Assembly (NCBI GenBank): GCA_026874595.1
Contig: CM049314.1
Location: 38,047,229 to 38,111,228 of the forward strand
Length of the DNA stretch: 64,000 bases
Reading direction: 5' to 3'
Origin: Sipunculus nudus
Lineage: Eukaryota > Annelida > Sipuncula > Golfingiida > Sipunculidae
Below the pieces are notes generated by a model, which ran no database searches, was not told the origin of the DNA, and saw nothing but the letters and a program-made list of their open reading frames with translations. The position numbers were made by a program, and so were the translations under genes. Below are positions 21,688 to 35,590 of this stretch, one piece after another (position 1 is the first letter of the stretch; the number at the start of each line of letters is the position of its first letter).

Positions 21688-24069
21688 CATTTGTTTTTAC
21701 TCAGTGGGGCCTCTTACACTTTTCGAAGAAGGCAGTGGCGTCACCTGGTGTCTAAAATATAATTAAATCTGCTTATGAGGCGTCAATATGGGGGGATGGG
21801 TGTATCAAATACTTATAAAAGGAATTCGCTTCACTTTTGTCCTCAGTGTACTCTGAAACTACAATGCGTATGACACTGTGTCATACCTTATTTTTAAGGT
21901 TATTATTCTCACAGTGACATGCATGGCCGCTATGATAATCAATTTTTCATGTACACAAAACTTTTCAGTGATTTGCCCTGTTTCCACATTTCAGGGAGAG
22001 TACTATGTAACGAAAGCAGCCGAACTTCCTCTGGCAAAGACCGGAATGCGACCTTTGTGTTATTCATAATAATACCGCAAGCACGGGATTAAGCGGCTTA
22101 AATTAAGGTCTATTGTGCGTGTGAATAACCCTACTCTCTTGCAGTACGGGTTTTAAGCATGTTTGGCTCTGACCAATGTGCGTGGTCAGTAAATGTGAAA
22201 TACACTTGACTCTTGCTTTATAAAAAGGAAGGCTTCAACCAAGGGGATTAAGGACAAAACCTAAAAAAAAGGTCTATACATTTCAGAAACAAGGTTTAGG
22301 ATGGGTGGAGAAGGGTTTTCCAGGCCTCAAAATTGGTCTGATATGATTAAAAACGATTGCGACTATATTTGGGTCCGCTTCTGCTGCTAACGAAGTATGC
22401 ATGTTTCTGTATCTGTCTTCAGGAATAGTTTCCTTGCCTTAAAACGTCCATTTAATCGTCTTTCATGTCTTCCTCACACCAGCTTATTCTTCGTACTTCC
22501 AACAATCGTAACAAGTCAAAGATAATTGAAAACCTGAATTCCCCCTCGCCCCATTCCGATTAGCAAATGTAAGCATTACTCACCAAGTCTTCAAGTTTAA
22601 CATACCGGTATATATATATTTCTTGCCACGAGCGCCGAGCCGCAAAATTGATACAAAAAATAGTTGTTACATATCTTATTGAGCCATTATTCCACTGAAA
22701 ATCTACTCTCTTACTTTTAGAAAAAAAGGAGCCAACATTCCTCATCTTAATTAATTCATCTCCCCAACCCCAGTAAAATACCCGGTATACTGGGTTTTCC
22801 AGCTAGTATAGTATATATACATATATCCGTGTGTGTGTGGCTTGGAGTTATCCCCTACCCTGGAAGATAAATTGACGCCACTAAATCTGTTTATTCACTA
22901 AAATAATATTGGCCTTTCAAATGTCTTCATTAAAGGTGAGCTTAACAACGGGCGTCAATACGGGGTTGGGGGGGGGGGGGATTTGGTATCCCCACCATTT
23001 ATGCAAAGGGGATGGTCAATGTAACCATGACACCTGATATTTAGAGGATGATATTTATATAATAGAAATGAAATATATTGATAATTAGAATTATAGGCTT
23101 TGTTTCCATTTTATGAGTTTACTATGACATATTATATAGCTTAACCTGCTTCATAATCAATACATAGTTTAAACATAATATCTTATTTTTTTACAAACTT
23201 ATATTTAATTGTACATCGGACATGTGTGACACTGACAATAAAAGGTATGTATGTTCACTTTGCACTGTGGTATCAAATACAACAGTAGCATCGCTATTCA
23301 GATAGTGAAGTCATTTAGACATAGTCCATAACAACATAACACTACATGTTGGATTATCAATGTTTCAAGTCAAAATAGGCCTATACATATGAATAATGTG
23401 TGATGCTAAGGGATTTAATTAAATGCGTAATACATTTTAACCTCGTAATTACGGCCCAAACACCTGATATGAACAAAACGAACATACAGCTTCCATAGAC
23501 ACTATCTATTATACATACAAATGTTGCTCCTTACGCCTCTATATTATTTGTTTAAAAAACATGACAATCCTCATGACAATTAAAAATTTTATAATTTAAA
23601 TTAAACGGCAGAGAAATGATGTAAAATTCCAACTCAGGATAATTTGTGTTTTTTTATTTCAATGTCAATAGCAATGCATCGAATCTGGACTTCATTTCAT
23701 ATACAACCACGAGTGACATGGAATTCAATATCAAAGGTAAGGAAGTGAGGAATAATGTAATGTACGTTTGTGGGTTATAAAACAGAATGGAGTCGTACAA
23801 TTAAATACGAGCCATACTTGATTAAAAAGCCAAGTGTATAACATTACGAAACAATTGACATATTAATGCTTGTGTTATTTTTTACAACCTCAATTTAATA
23901 GATAAATTAGAGTGAATGAAATCTAACCTTCATATATCAGTAAAGTTAGATTGAACAACATTTATAAGTAAAATTTTCGAAAAAGGACATAGGTCAAGGT
24001 TATGTTTGCCTGTGTTTATGTGCTTGTTTTATTATGTGAAAATATACCAGTGAGGAAGCCCGTAGTATC
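21688..24069. other. Spacer with no supported gene
   Basis: Contains a G tract (near 22969-22980) and a short TA/CA microsatellite (22805-22840). A 24-codon open stretch after a fair acceptor at about 21994 ends at 22069 and was not accepted. Confidence 0.5.
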
Positions 24070-24620
24070 AATGTTTTATGATATGGACTTATTCGTTGAC
24101 TTTTCTTTCGCGAAGTTTTAAAATTCGCAATATTCGCAAATAGGAAATTATTGTGAAAATGAAAGCTTCGTGAAGCATAAGCCTAATGTATACTTGTGAG
24201 CGGTCATTGCAGGATCATTGGCATTATCTTTACGTTATCCTGGCGAACACAGCTTTAGGTTTAAAATTCGAAAGGCAGAAGATTTATGTAATGAAATAGC
24301 ATATATTTGATGTTACCTGTAAATCAAAGATTGACGTTTTTTATCAATGATGCCAGGTCTCCCATTTTATCTGCCTATAGGGGCGAGGATTGTTACTCAT
24401 TTATCACACACATTAAACAATTAGTGTTATTATAGACATTTGTTGGTTACTGCGTGGTATGTTTGCGAAAATGGAACCCTCGCGAAGTAATGAACAAATG
24501 AGTGTCTCGAAAAAGAGCTTCGCGAAAATGTAACGATTGTTTTCCCCTTTTTGTATTCCTGCATATTCACAAAGTTTCAATAATAGATAGAGGGAGCAAA
24601 GATGTGGCATTCTCCACAAG
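24070..24620. mobile_element. TCGCGA-rich element, copy 1 (diverged)
   Basis: Clusters of TTCGCGAAG, AATTCGCAATATTCGC, CCTCGCGAAG and GAGCTTCGCGAAAA in opposite orientations at both ends (24108-24180 and 24465-24530), as in the copies at 31171-31508 and 45383-45715. Ends are not resolved. Confidence 0.5.
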
Positions 24621-27600
24621 AGTCATCAAGCAATGGAGGTTGGAGACATGACCCTTGTTAGTATCATGCTCAGCCACCAGATGTCGTATCGTGCTTCATA
24701 AATAAGATAGCACGTACAGTTGTGTCACAATTGTGATAAAAACGAACATAAATTTGACTGCTTTATAAACTTAAATTAGCTAAAATGATACAAAGTAAAT
24801 AAAAAGATACATAATTCAAGCATTTCATATAATCTCGAGTTGCTAGTATTCTTTATGTCCCCGGTGACATTACTAAATTTTCCCTCACAATGAAAAGGCC
24901 CCTTGGAATTTCCACGGAAACAGAGACGTTAGGCACTGGCGCCATCTTGCGATAGAAATTTAACTTACAATCCCATTGACAACCAAAACTGTTCTTAGGT
25001 AGTTGTGAAATGACCAGTCTCTTTCTAAGGTTGGATTCAAATGCCTTTCGGTGCATTTAAGTGCAAATGTTTTAAATCAATAAAACTGAAATGTTCAAAC
25101 GATTAAATAAATGTATTATCATACACAAATGGAAATGCGATAGAAATATCAAATGCAAATAAAAATGTGAGAAAGTTTTCTATAAACTTTAATTTAAATT
25201 TTATGAAGCACATAATAGGTTGTGAAATGTAAGGTGTACAGTTTATCGTGGAATACATAGCATTGGAACATTTTTACATGACTCTTAATTACAATTTTGG
25301 GATTATTATACTGTGATAGCAATTTAAAACAGCATTTTCATTTGCAAGGGTTATAAGTTCCACATTTAAATGGAAATGTAAATTAAAAGTTTCTTGTAGC
25401 TATTTAAAAGCAAAAAGAAATGCGACATTTTGAATGTGACATGTTAAAATCTAAAATATTTAATTAAATGTGACATGTTTAAATGTGACATGTTTAAATG
25501 AGCCATGTTTAAACGCGACATGGTCGTTTTAAAGGCCATTGCATTTTCATATGAAACAAAACTTGGTAGAATGTTTATGTTATTTTAAACACTGTGAACG
25601 TAATTACTTCCGCCATGTTGGTGATGGTTCATTACCGTTTATGTGTGTGTTCGTGTGCTTGTTTGTGTGTGTTTGTTCACGATTTAAATCGCACAATCAT
25701 GAACGGAATCTCATGAAATGTGCAGTGCATTTCGGAAAACGGGCCAATAAGGAGTCGATCAGATTTTGGCGTGGATCCAGGAGCGTCATCAAGGAACATT
25801 CATAAATGTACAATCGATTATGCAAAGAATGAACCTGATAATATTGGCTGAATAAGTGTATGCAGATACGGTTTTGGGAGCATTCCATAACCCCCCCCCC
25901 CCCCCACACACACACACACACACACCATGGCGGAGGCTTGCATTCCTTAGAATGCAGATTTATAGTTTCATTCCATAATCTGGCTCTAGGGCACATGTAA
26001 AACGTCCTTCCGTCTTCCCGTAAGCTTTTTCACTCTGACCAGAAATTATGAGTTTATATACACTTTAGAAACTTTTAGAAAAGTTTGTGATCACTTGTAA
26101 GGAATATATGACAGTTAAACAGAATATAATTTTTCTGTTCGTTTTATTATTACTAGCTAATCTACCCGTTCATTAGTTTTGCAATTGAAGACCAGTTTAA
26201 TTTCATGCGAAGTACGACAGATAGCCCTTTAATATAATGAAGACTGGATAAAATATTTTAATATGAAGGGATAATATAACATAACTACCGCGACAGGTGA
26301 ACATTTTGTTCTACAAGGCATAGGACTGATAGGTGCAGTATGTCTAAAGAGAATTTATGAATAAACAAGCAATATATAAGGCAACAGTAAGTTTATTAGT
26401 TTATTTAAAAGCCTACTTACCACATATGTTATTAATACAATCAAATGGTGTTCGTTGATGCTCAGGGACCCCCGTGGAGGGCCTTCGGTCATGATTCAGA
26501 CTAAAAATGCTTTCTGCCTTAATCGTAGTTGCCGACAGATGGCTCTGTGATAGCCCCTTGGGAAATTAATTTAATATATATCTTAGGATTTAAAGAGAAA
26601 TGCCTTGAGGCACATTTTATTTTATTCCCAATAGGTCAAGAAAAAAAAAAACCGTGCATATCCGATTCATGGCCACAGACGAGTTCCTTGACAAAAGTCA
26701 AGTGATACCATTGTCAGTTAAGATAAACATGTGCATTTGTACCGCATAAATTATGTCCGGAACTTAACACGAGTCTAATCAGCAAGTATGCAGGATTTAA
26801 TGAACAAGATACATGCCAAAAACCGAATCTGACAGGGACATTGTCGTTAAAAATGAGACAGAATGTTTAATTAAACTTTTGAAACATAACACCGTTCAGC
26901 CTTTCTTGCCAACATATCGGACTCGAGCACTCAGTGTAAGTTGTCGCCCACAGGTGGCGCCAGTAATGCGGGAAGAATCTTTTCATCAATGCACAACAGA
27001 ACCTGATGCACTTAAGCATAGGAATTTTATTTGTAATAAAACCGTACCTATTAAATATAATTGTACTTTGTTTCTATTCAATATTATAAATCTGATTATT
27101 ACTGAAATATCACAATTTGAGAAAAAGGTAAAATAATGCACAACTTCGACATAGGATAATCAGATTAAGTTTCCCAATAACAAATTAATGAATTCTGGCT
27201 AATATATTCGAGTCAAATTGGATTAAACAAAAAACCCAGTATATATTGCTTGATCAGCACGTTTACTGATCGATTTTGCATTGTGTTTTAGTAGCTTTTC
27301 GGATTCAATCGCACCACAAGGTTGCAGTTTGGCGGAGGGCAACTGGACCATGGCTTTTTTAAGTGTAATACTCGGCCACCAGGTGTCATGTTATGTCTAT
27401 ATGGTTATGTCAGTCACAAACCATGATTAGCTAAAGTAAAGTATGGCCGATTTTATTTATTGTATATTTGAGCTTTCATGGGGTTGCGGGAGAACGAATC
27501 ATAAATTCAGTTCAGAGTTTAAAATGTCCATTGCTTTTTTTATGAATGGCCATTTTGTGGCATTAAAGAAGAAATCTGTTTCAACATCCTTTCGAGATGA

Positions 27601-28538
27601 AACTCTTGAACATATCCGACAACTAAAAAAGTACACGATTCGTTATCGGGGACATTCCATTGCAACACATGGGTGAAACGAACACGTTGCGTCAGTATTA
27701 CGCCAGAGGGTTTTTGTTTGCGTCACCTGAAGATTTAATCATGGAAAATTCCATTGCTATTTTACATGCGAAAAGCTATGTAATAAAAAAAGGACCTGGT
27801 TTAATACTGTTCAGTATTTTAGCTAGATGTGCTAATAGGTGCTGACATCTGGCGGTGGCTTAATATATTACGGAATGATTTGAAGACGAATTACGCACAT
27901 GGTGCTTTTTTTAACCTATCGTGAATCAATTACATAAATTCATACCTTTTGTCCCAAAATTCTAAGAGATACCTTAAGAAAATACAAATAAACATACACC
28001 GGTTCTACAATCTGAACACCCCTTAATAATTAATTACTGCACATATAAGAACAACTACTAAGGCTGACTAAGCTGGCCAGTGAAATCTTTGATTCATGAA
28101 AAAAAAGTTAACATAAGTCCATTCGTTCTTCCAAGCGTATTCTAGTAGTCTAGTCCTTTTATTTGAGCTTAAAAGGAAAGTTTTTATTATACCAGCTATG
28201 TCATACACCACAAGTTGGACTTTAAAATGTAAACATGACGTAATCAAAGCCTTTGGAGTATAGGGAAAGTAGCAAAATGTATTGTATACTAAAGGGGTGT
28301 TTTTTACGACAGACTATATAAAAATACATACAGTCTAGTTTATATACTATTGCCGTGTTGACTAGACGTCCAAGATACGTGAGTCGGTTGTACTGTGCTA
28401 TGTGAACAATTGTTTTTTTGTATACATGTCATAACCACAGTCTCGTGTCACCTGTCACTGAGCAAGTGATATATGAACGGCATCGAGCCAGCCCAAGCGA
28501 ATATATATCGCTCGTGTTATGTGTTTATTGTCGGGACT
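24621..28538. other. Spacer with no supported gene
   Basis: Longest frame 107 codons (26813-27136 plus), without domain or splice evidence. Contains a short tandem AAATGTGACATGTTT repeat (25460-25515), C15 plus (AC)n (25891-25924) and scattered CACCAGATGTC/CACCAGGTGTC-type phrases near 24676 and 27378 that hint at an unnamed dispersed repeat. Confidence 0.45.
25891..25924. repeat. C15 and (AC)n tract
   Basis: C15 runs into (AC)n. The left flank TTCCATAA is the same as that of the C15 tract at 5751-5765. Confidence 0.9.
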
Positions 28539-28888
28539 GTGTCTCATGTATTCTCCAGAAAAAAATATACATCTCCCAAAAAAACTATGTTTATGAGTGC
28601 GGTGATAGAACTGAAACACTGGAAACAATTTGAATTAGTTAAATTCAGGGGCCGCGACATATATAACATGTTATCCTTAAATGAAATAATTCCAGGCTTG
28701 TAAGTGTGCACCGTGTCTCATGTATTCTCCAGAAAAAAATATACATCTCCCAAAAAAAAAAATATGTTTATGAGTGCGGTGATAGAACTGAAACACTGAA
28801 AACAATTTGAATTAGTTAAATTCAGGGGCTGCGACATATATAACATGTTATCCTTAAATGAAATCACTTCAGGCTTGTAAGTGTGCTC
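28539..28888. repeat. 174-bp tandem duplication
   Basis: GTGTCTCATGTATTCTCC begins at 28539 and again at 28713, and the two 174-bp units are nearly identical up to GGCTTGTAAGTGTGC. The few differences (an A-run length, GGAAAC/GAAAAC, GGCCGC/GGCTGC, AATTCC/CACTTCA) mean it is recent compared with the 11796-13462 duplication. Confidence 0.92.
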
Positions 28889-29009
28889 AAGTCCTGGTTT
28901 CGGACTCGAGTAACAGTAAAGCTCGCTAATCACCTATATATATATACCTTTCCCTGGAATTTATGCGATTCCAGGCTTACTTTGAATACATACTTATGAA
29001 CTCTTGATA

Positions 29010-29360
29010 ATTCCTATAAAGAAAAGTTTGCCTCTGCATGAGATGGTTGTATGAACTTTTCATCTACAAGGTGTTTGCAAACAGCAGTATTGATAAACAT
29101 AAAGCCAAGTAACCTATATAAGTTAATAGGTTGCAAAAGTGAAAGGTCATTAGTTGCAAAAAAGCCCTTTGCAAAACTCTGGGTCGTCTGACATTCGGCC
29201 AGATGTCTTTGCGTGGTGATTATATTTAGAATTATTTGGCGGGCCCCCACAGGTTATAAACCCGTTTGTGTACAGCATACGTGCGGTAGGGTCAGCGTTT
29301 CTGGATAATTTTTTTTAAAGGGAACAATGGCTTATTTCTCCGGCAGATACATATGTCAAT
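29010..29360 (+). repeat. Interspersed repeat family R1, copy 2
   Basis: Aligns with copy 1 along most of its length: TGTATGAACTT, AAGTAACCTA, AAAGGTCA then TTGCAAAA, CCTTTGCAAAACTCTGG, AGATGTCTTTG, GGCGGGCCCCCACA, GCGTTTCTGG. Confidence 0.6.
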
Positions 29361-29484
29361 TATCGGAATATGCCTCTTTAACTAAATGTTATTCGGACAA
29401 GAGTACTCCAAGGGGCAACAAACCAGGTAACTGTGCTTTATTACAGCTGTGAGGGTGACGCCATGATTTATTTTAGGATGACAT

Positions 29485-29594
29485 TACTGTAAATCCTGGA
29501 AATTACGACCACCATCATGACCTCAATAACGTGTTTTCATTGTTGAGGTGGTCTCTAAACCGAAGTGGTCGTTAGGCGAGCTTTCACTGTATAT
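29485..29594. mobile_element. Pogo/Tigger-like MITE fragment
   Basis: AATTACGACCACC near the left and GTGGTCGTTAGGCGAG then CACTGTA at the right match the ends of the intact copies at 48737 and 60851; the middle is shortened. Confidence 0.6.
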
Positions 29595-31170
29595 TCCGGT
29601 TCCGGGGGAGTTGATATTGGGAACTGTTGGTGGAGAATCGGCAAAAAAAGCCTGTATTGGTGCCTAGGGACCATTATCAGTACTCAACTCCCTGTAACCT
29701 TTTATTTAGTTCAATGGTTGCTAAAATAAGACCTTAGAATTAAAACCCAAGACATGAACCAACATAAGAACCGCAGCGATCACCCCTAAGAAGTATTTTA
29801 ATCTACAAGATATATATCACGTGACAAGGCAGAGGGTATCCAGCACTTTTAGCACGAAGTGCCTGTATTTGCTAAGTTTAATAAGTAGTGTCCATATATT
29901 TTTGAGTGGATGTGGGCGAGGGAGTTCTGGTTTGGGCTTTGACTATGACATGTTGAAATACAACCATAGGAATAACTATCATGACACGATTCTTTCTAAT
30001 AATTTAATATCATCATTTTGGGGTGGCAAGTGGGCGTCATTCATAAATAACACAGGTATTATCAATAAATGACATAGGTATAATTAATCATCATATACTT
30101 TCACAGGAACAGAGATTATCAAGTACGTGAACCTTGTAAACATGCTACCCCTAGATGGAAAAAAAATATGCTCGGCGACTAAAACAAAATCGCGAACTCG
30201 ATGCTGGCAACTATACATTATTTAAAAATTAAAGTTATATTTAGTTATAACAATATGGTCCAATGCATAAAATATGACTGTAGCGATTAACTTCTGCATA
30301 TCTAAAAACACACACCAACTTTCAAGACAATCTATGCTCCTATAATTAAGATACATTCACGTGATATTTCTGCTTAAATATATCGGTTTAACAACGGTAG
30401 GGCAATAGATAAACACTCGGCAATATACCTGGGCGCTTGGGGAAAAAAAATAAGCTGAACCAAAAAGATAAATTTAAACAGCTGTCACCGTGTTTTTATC
30501 GTTTTTATATTTTGTTTATTTCTTAATGTTCTTTTTATCTTCACAGGCGTTGTTTGCAAGATAATTTGCGCAACTCCGGCAGTACATCTCTTCTCGAGAG
30601 ACTACAATATTTGGGTCGATAAAACTGACAAACAAGTACTAAACGCTAAAACCCACGGAATAAAACTTAACACCATAACGTCAACTCTGATCTGAAAGCT
30701 CCGTTGACCCTGGATAGGTCATTCGGTGCTGAGTACTGGTTACCTGCACAAAAGCGTGCCATAAATACAAAGGCGAGAGGCACTGACAGTCATATTTAGC
30801 TATACCTGAGGTCATAGCTTAGTTAGTGTGTTTGCAGCCGTAAGATGCAATATGAACTCAAAATGTATTCGATGATATTTTAGAGCAGGCCTAACTTACA
30901 GATACACACACCTGGCTTACCGCTGTTATTGTCTGATGTGACTTACCAAGCATAATTCCTCATTTTCAGTAAGACGTATTTTACAGGAATTTAAACACGA
31001 TTAAATTAATTGGTTACGTTTATCGATGTGTCCCGATGGGGCCTATCTGCAGGTAGGCCATACTAGTAAAAGAAGCCATATGCTGGGGAAAAAACGCTTC
31101 ATAAAGACTCTTGGTAAGCCATATAAAGATTTGCACACACACACAGACCTATACAAACACATCCAGATAC
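29595..31170. other. Spacer with no supported feature
   Basis: AT-rich; no gene, no recognised repeat. A short (CA)n tract lies at 31133-31145. Confidence 0.5.
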
Positions 31171-31508
31171 AGTGGTTGGCTTCATATTAGCAAGGTTTAA
31201 AATTTCGCGATTCTAACCCTTCAGTTTTTCGCGAGGTTTCCATGTTTGCGATCACATCATACATTAACCTAAACAGAATATATCCATAATTATATGAAAT
31301 TATTATAAAAAGTAATGTATAATTTAAATGATCTGATTAGATTAAAGGTAACACACATGATCATATATTATTTATATAATATCAATCTTTTGATTTTTCA
31401 TTTTGTCTTTGACGGTGGAACCTTTAATTCACGACGGTTTTATTTTCGCGATAATGTTAATTTCGCGAATTTGAAAACCTCGCGAACAGAAATAAAGGTA
31501 ACCCCAGT
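31171..31508. mobile_element. TCGCGA-rich element, copy 2
   Basis: Starts CAGTGGTTGGCTTCATATTA then AATTTCGCGATTCTAACCC and TTTTCGCGAGG; ends with TTTCGCGATAATG, TTTCGCGAATTTG and CCTCGCGAACAG followed by TAACCCCAGT. The ends are rough inverted repeats of each other and match copy 3 read in reverse. Non-autonomous, about 338 bp. Confidence 0.6.
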
Positions 31509-34138
31509 ATTTTACTTCACACTGACAGGAGCACCGTGTCATGTTCATCTGAGCTCCTGTACATGGGTACACTCGGTCCAATGCATGTAGCGTCACATCC
31601 ATTTTTAACATTCACAAGTTGAGCTACTTATAATACATGCTCACGTCTCTAGACCCTAGACATTTAAACACATACTCAAGCATAACATCTTAAATATGTA
31701 CTTACTGATATATGAAGTTGGCACAGTTTGTTGTCATCTGTCTTAATTATGGCATTAATCCAAATATACCCTGGACTGAAATCAACAAACACCTAGCGCA
31801 TGTCAAGTCCGTGCTTACTTCAAAGATCACGCGTATACTTTGCACCCGTCAGCAGATAAAATAGCTTCCTTGGACGGTTATTTATGTCTGCGACTTAAAT
31901 GTTGCGCAGTATCAACATCGGTAGACTTTGTGTGTGTACACATATTGAAGTGTACAGGTAAAAACCCAGTCCTGAGTCAATATATGACCAATCTCTCATG
32001 TCAGTGTACTATTCAACTGTATATCTAGGCACCTTGCGATACCAATACGCCGCGCCTGAAAAACTGGCCTTAGTTTTTTATTTATTTTCACACCATGTTT
32101 ATTTTTAAAGGAAATGTTCATGGCCTGTTGGTAGCACTATGTGTTGAATACATACAGATGAAGTTGTAACAATACTGCAGTTCAAAGCCAGACCCCCGTA
32201 TATCTGCATATTTGTCCAAATTCGTGTATATTTTTGCACGGACCAAAATAATCTCATTTTCTCTTCTTTCTATGAAAGTCTATTGAAATAATCCCTCAAG
32301 ATACTGTTTTTTTTTTATTTTTGTTGCAGTGTCTGCAAAAGTACCATAAAAAACAAGGCGGGCACAGTAAACTATCCCTACTGCAGTAAGCATTAGTTTC
32401 ATCATGGAAAATATCAGATACTGCAGTTTGCCTTGGTTTTAAGACCAACTCTGAAACAAAGCACCACAGGTTACTTTTTCTTTTGGGTGACACCTGACTA
32501 AATATAGGCCTATTGTTAAATCAGACAAATGTCAATCACTGCAGCTTAAATTGTCTTTGAATCTTCGTATAAAGATAATGCAGTAAAGCAAAGGCAAAGT
32601 ACATTTGTATCCTAATTCTGACAAGGTCAACCCAACAGTCAGTCTGGAATATGCTTGATACTCACTAAACAATCATATAGTGGGCACCTTTATAAAGTGG
32701 ACAGTTTGACCCATTCCCAAGGGTGCCCACAATGTAGAGGTTTAACTGTTTATCTAATCAATCATAAACTCGATTGTTAAATGTTATTTGATGTTACCCT
32801 TGGCGAAAAAACCCACAAAAAGCCCTTTTTTCTCAATTTGTCTTAATATGGGGGCTAGTTTTTTACTTGAGCATACGATAAGAATGACTTATTATTGACC
32901 AGCCTTCTGTTTGTCAGATATTTTATGCACGAGGTCAGGAACAACCCAGAAGTTATAACATGTCATAACGTATTTGTTTCAATCATTCCCTACCATTTTG
33001 AGACTGAACACGGGGCCTTAATTATTCACATGTATCAATTCCCGAATAGTTTGTTCTAGCGCACACTTGTGATCTTAACAATGAGTAACACATATTTCTC
33101 TGGACTTCTATTGATATATTTCCTGCGCTTTTGAAGCATACGGAGGCGGAGGTTTATCTGTGGTCGATGACTACTTTCTAATTGTGTATACAGATACGAT
33201 GGACGGTAATGGGTCGAATGACATGGTGTTATCTAGATTAGATAGGGAAAAATGATCTTATTGGAGCACATCCTGTTTTTGGTTGTCTAATCCTGATGTC
33301 AAATATACAAACAAACAAAAAATTCAACTGACAGACAAGGGTAAACGTGACTTCCTGGGCAAAGGTATTGATCAAAGGGTCATACTGTAGTATTAATATA
33401 CTGCGCAATCAGAAAACGGAAAACGGGTTCAGGGCTTTTTACACGTGAAAATTATTTCCTATTGGAGAATAATTTTATAATTGCATTTTTAACATGAAAA
33501 ATACGCGATAGGTCAGTAAACAAAAAAAATTACTTGAAGATATCTTTATGTACGTTTACACGGGCCTACTGAAAATTAGCTACCTGCTACGACGTGCGGG
33601 GAAAAACCGGTATTTTTTTTATTTAAGTTTAAAAATCGAACGTCATTGAGGAGATATGAAAACAAATTATAAGTTTATAAGCCTTAAAATGATAAATACT
33701 TAATGGGGTTTTGCATGTAAATAGGACGACTTATTGGTATTTTATTGAGTCAACGAGTATTGAAAATGATTGAAAACAACGGTGCTACCTGAAACATATG
33801 AAACATTCGACAGTACGCTTACCATACAGGTTATTCATAGGAACATCTTGGTTAACTCCAGCACGAATGGGAATGGTGAAAATCCGAACAGATAGAGCAT
33901 GTTCTCCTTTCAGCTCATACACAATTGTAGATCCTGAAAAAAATACATGCACTCACAAACCCATACACATCTTCATCACACGCATACGCAGGATTGAAAA
34001 AATCAGCTCTACTGAACCCGTGGATGATATGTCTATGTGCAAATAAAACATTCATATTTTTATTTTAAAAAAAAATTATGCTAGCTGGTCACGGTCAGAA
34101 ACCTTTATGTAAATTTAAAAATTAATATTCACCTGTTT
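31509..34138. other. Spacer; short MITE remnant at 32678-32752
   Basis: The remnant TAGTGGGCACCTTTATAAAG...GCCCACAATGTAGAGG followed by TTTAACTGTTTA matches the right end at 9183-9270. No gene is supported elsewhere. Confidence 0.5.
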
Positions 34139-34900
34139 CCTAGTTCTCTGGCTGGAGGGACTGCAGGGTTGGCTGGCTACTGACAGGCCTCTGACAGGAG
34201 TGACTGCCGGGTCGGCTGCCCACGGACAGACCTCTGGCTGGAGTGACTGCCGGGTCGGCTGGCCACGTACAGACCTCTGGCTGGAGTGACTGCCGGGTCG
34301 GCTGGCCACAGACAGACCTCTGGCTGGAGTGACTGCCGGGTCGGCTGGCCACGGACAGACCTCTGGCTGGAGTGACTGCCGGGTCGGACGGCCACGGACA
34401 GACCTCTGGCTGGAGTGAATGCCGGGTCGGACGGCCACGGACAGACCTCTGGCTGGAGTGAATGCCGGGTCGGCTGGCCACGGACAGACCTCTGGCTGGT
34501 GTGACTGCCGGGTCGGCTGGCCACGGACAGACCTCTGGCTGGAGTGACTGCCGGGTCGGCTGGCCACGTACAGACCTCTGGCTGGAGTGACTGCCGGGTC
34601 GGCTGGCCACGTACAGACCTCTGGCTGGAGTGACTGCCGGGTCGGCTGGCCACGGACAGACCTCTGGCTGGAGTGACTGCCGGGTCGGCTGGCCACGTAC
34701 AGACCTCTGGCTGGAGTGACTGCCGGGTCGGCTGGACACGTACAGACCTCTGGCTGGAGTGACTGCCGGGTCGGCTGGCCACGGACAGCCCTCAGGCTGG
34801 AGTGACTGCCGGGTCGGCTGGCCACGTACAGACCTCTGGCTGGAGTGACTGCCGGGTCGGCTGGCCAAGTACAGACCTCTGGCTGGCTAGAGTGACTGCT
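34139..34900 (-). repeat. GC-rich minisatellite, 43-bp units
   Basis: About 17 tandem units of 43 bp built on GGGTCGGCTGGCCACG, GACAGACCTCTGGCTGG and AGTGACTGCC. Units differ at a few fixed sites (GGACAG/GTACAG, GGCT/GGAC). On the minus strand all three frames stay open; since 43 is not a multiple of 3, each frame cycles through the same 43-residue pattern (with phrases SRPGSHSSQRSV, QPTRQSLQPEV and ADPAVTPARGL). Confidence 0.95.
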
Positions 34901-35590
34901 GGGTCGGTTGGCTCGGACGGCCCTCTGGCTGGGTGACTGCTGGGTTGGCTGGCTGGGACAGCCCTCTGGCCGGAAACACTGCCGGGTCGGTTGGCTCGGC
35001 AGCCCTCTGGTCGGGGTGACTGCCGGGACGGTAGGCTCGGACAGACCTCTGGCCGACAACACTGCCGGGTCGGTTGGCTCGGACAGTCCTCTGGCCGGAA
35101 ACACTGCCGGGTCGGTTGGCTCGGACAGCCCTCTGGCCGGGGTGACTGCCGGGACGGTCGGCTCGGACAGCCCTCTGGCCGAAAACACTGCCGGGTCGGT
35201 CGGCTCGGACAGCCCTCTGGCCGGAAACACTGCCGGGTCGGTCGGCTCGGACAGCCCTCTGGCCGGAAACACTGCCGGGTCGGTTGGCTCGGACAGACCT
35301 CTGGCCGGAAACACTGCCGGGTCGGTCGGCTCGGACAGCCCTCTGGCCGGAAACACTGCCGGGTCGGTCGGCTCGGACAGCCCTCTGGCCGGAAACACTG
35401 CCGGGTCGGTTGGCTCGGACAGACCTCTGGCCGGAAACACTGCCGGGTCGGTTGGCTCGGACAGACCTCTGGCCGGGGTGACTGCCGGGACGGTCGGCTC
35501 GGACAGCCCTTTTGCCGGAAACACTGCCGGGTCGGTTGGCTCAGACAGCCTTCTGGCCGGAAACACTGCCGGGTCGGTTGGATCAAACGG
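34901..35590 (-). repeat. GC-rich minisatellite, 42-bp units
   Basis: About 16 units of 42 bp (GGGTCGGTTGGCTCGG, ACAGACCTCTGGCC, GGAAACACTGCC; some units have GGGGTGACTGCC with GGGACGG). It shares most of its sequence with the neighbouring 43-bp array, one base shorter. As 42 is a multiple of 3 each frame repeats a fixed 14-residue motif, for example ARGLSEPTDPAVFP on the minus strand. The longest frames begin at GTG or TTG codons rather than ATG, and frames are open on both strands, so I do not call a gene. Confidence 0.95.

Noticed and set aside
21994-22069. Exon-like stretch after a TTTCCACATTTCAG acceptor
   Set aside because: Only 24 codons, no family resemblance and no partner exon.
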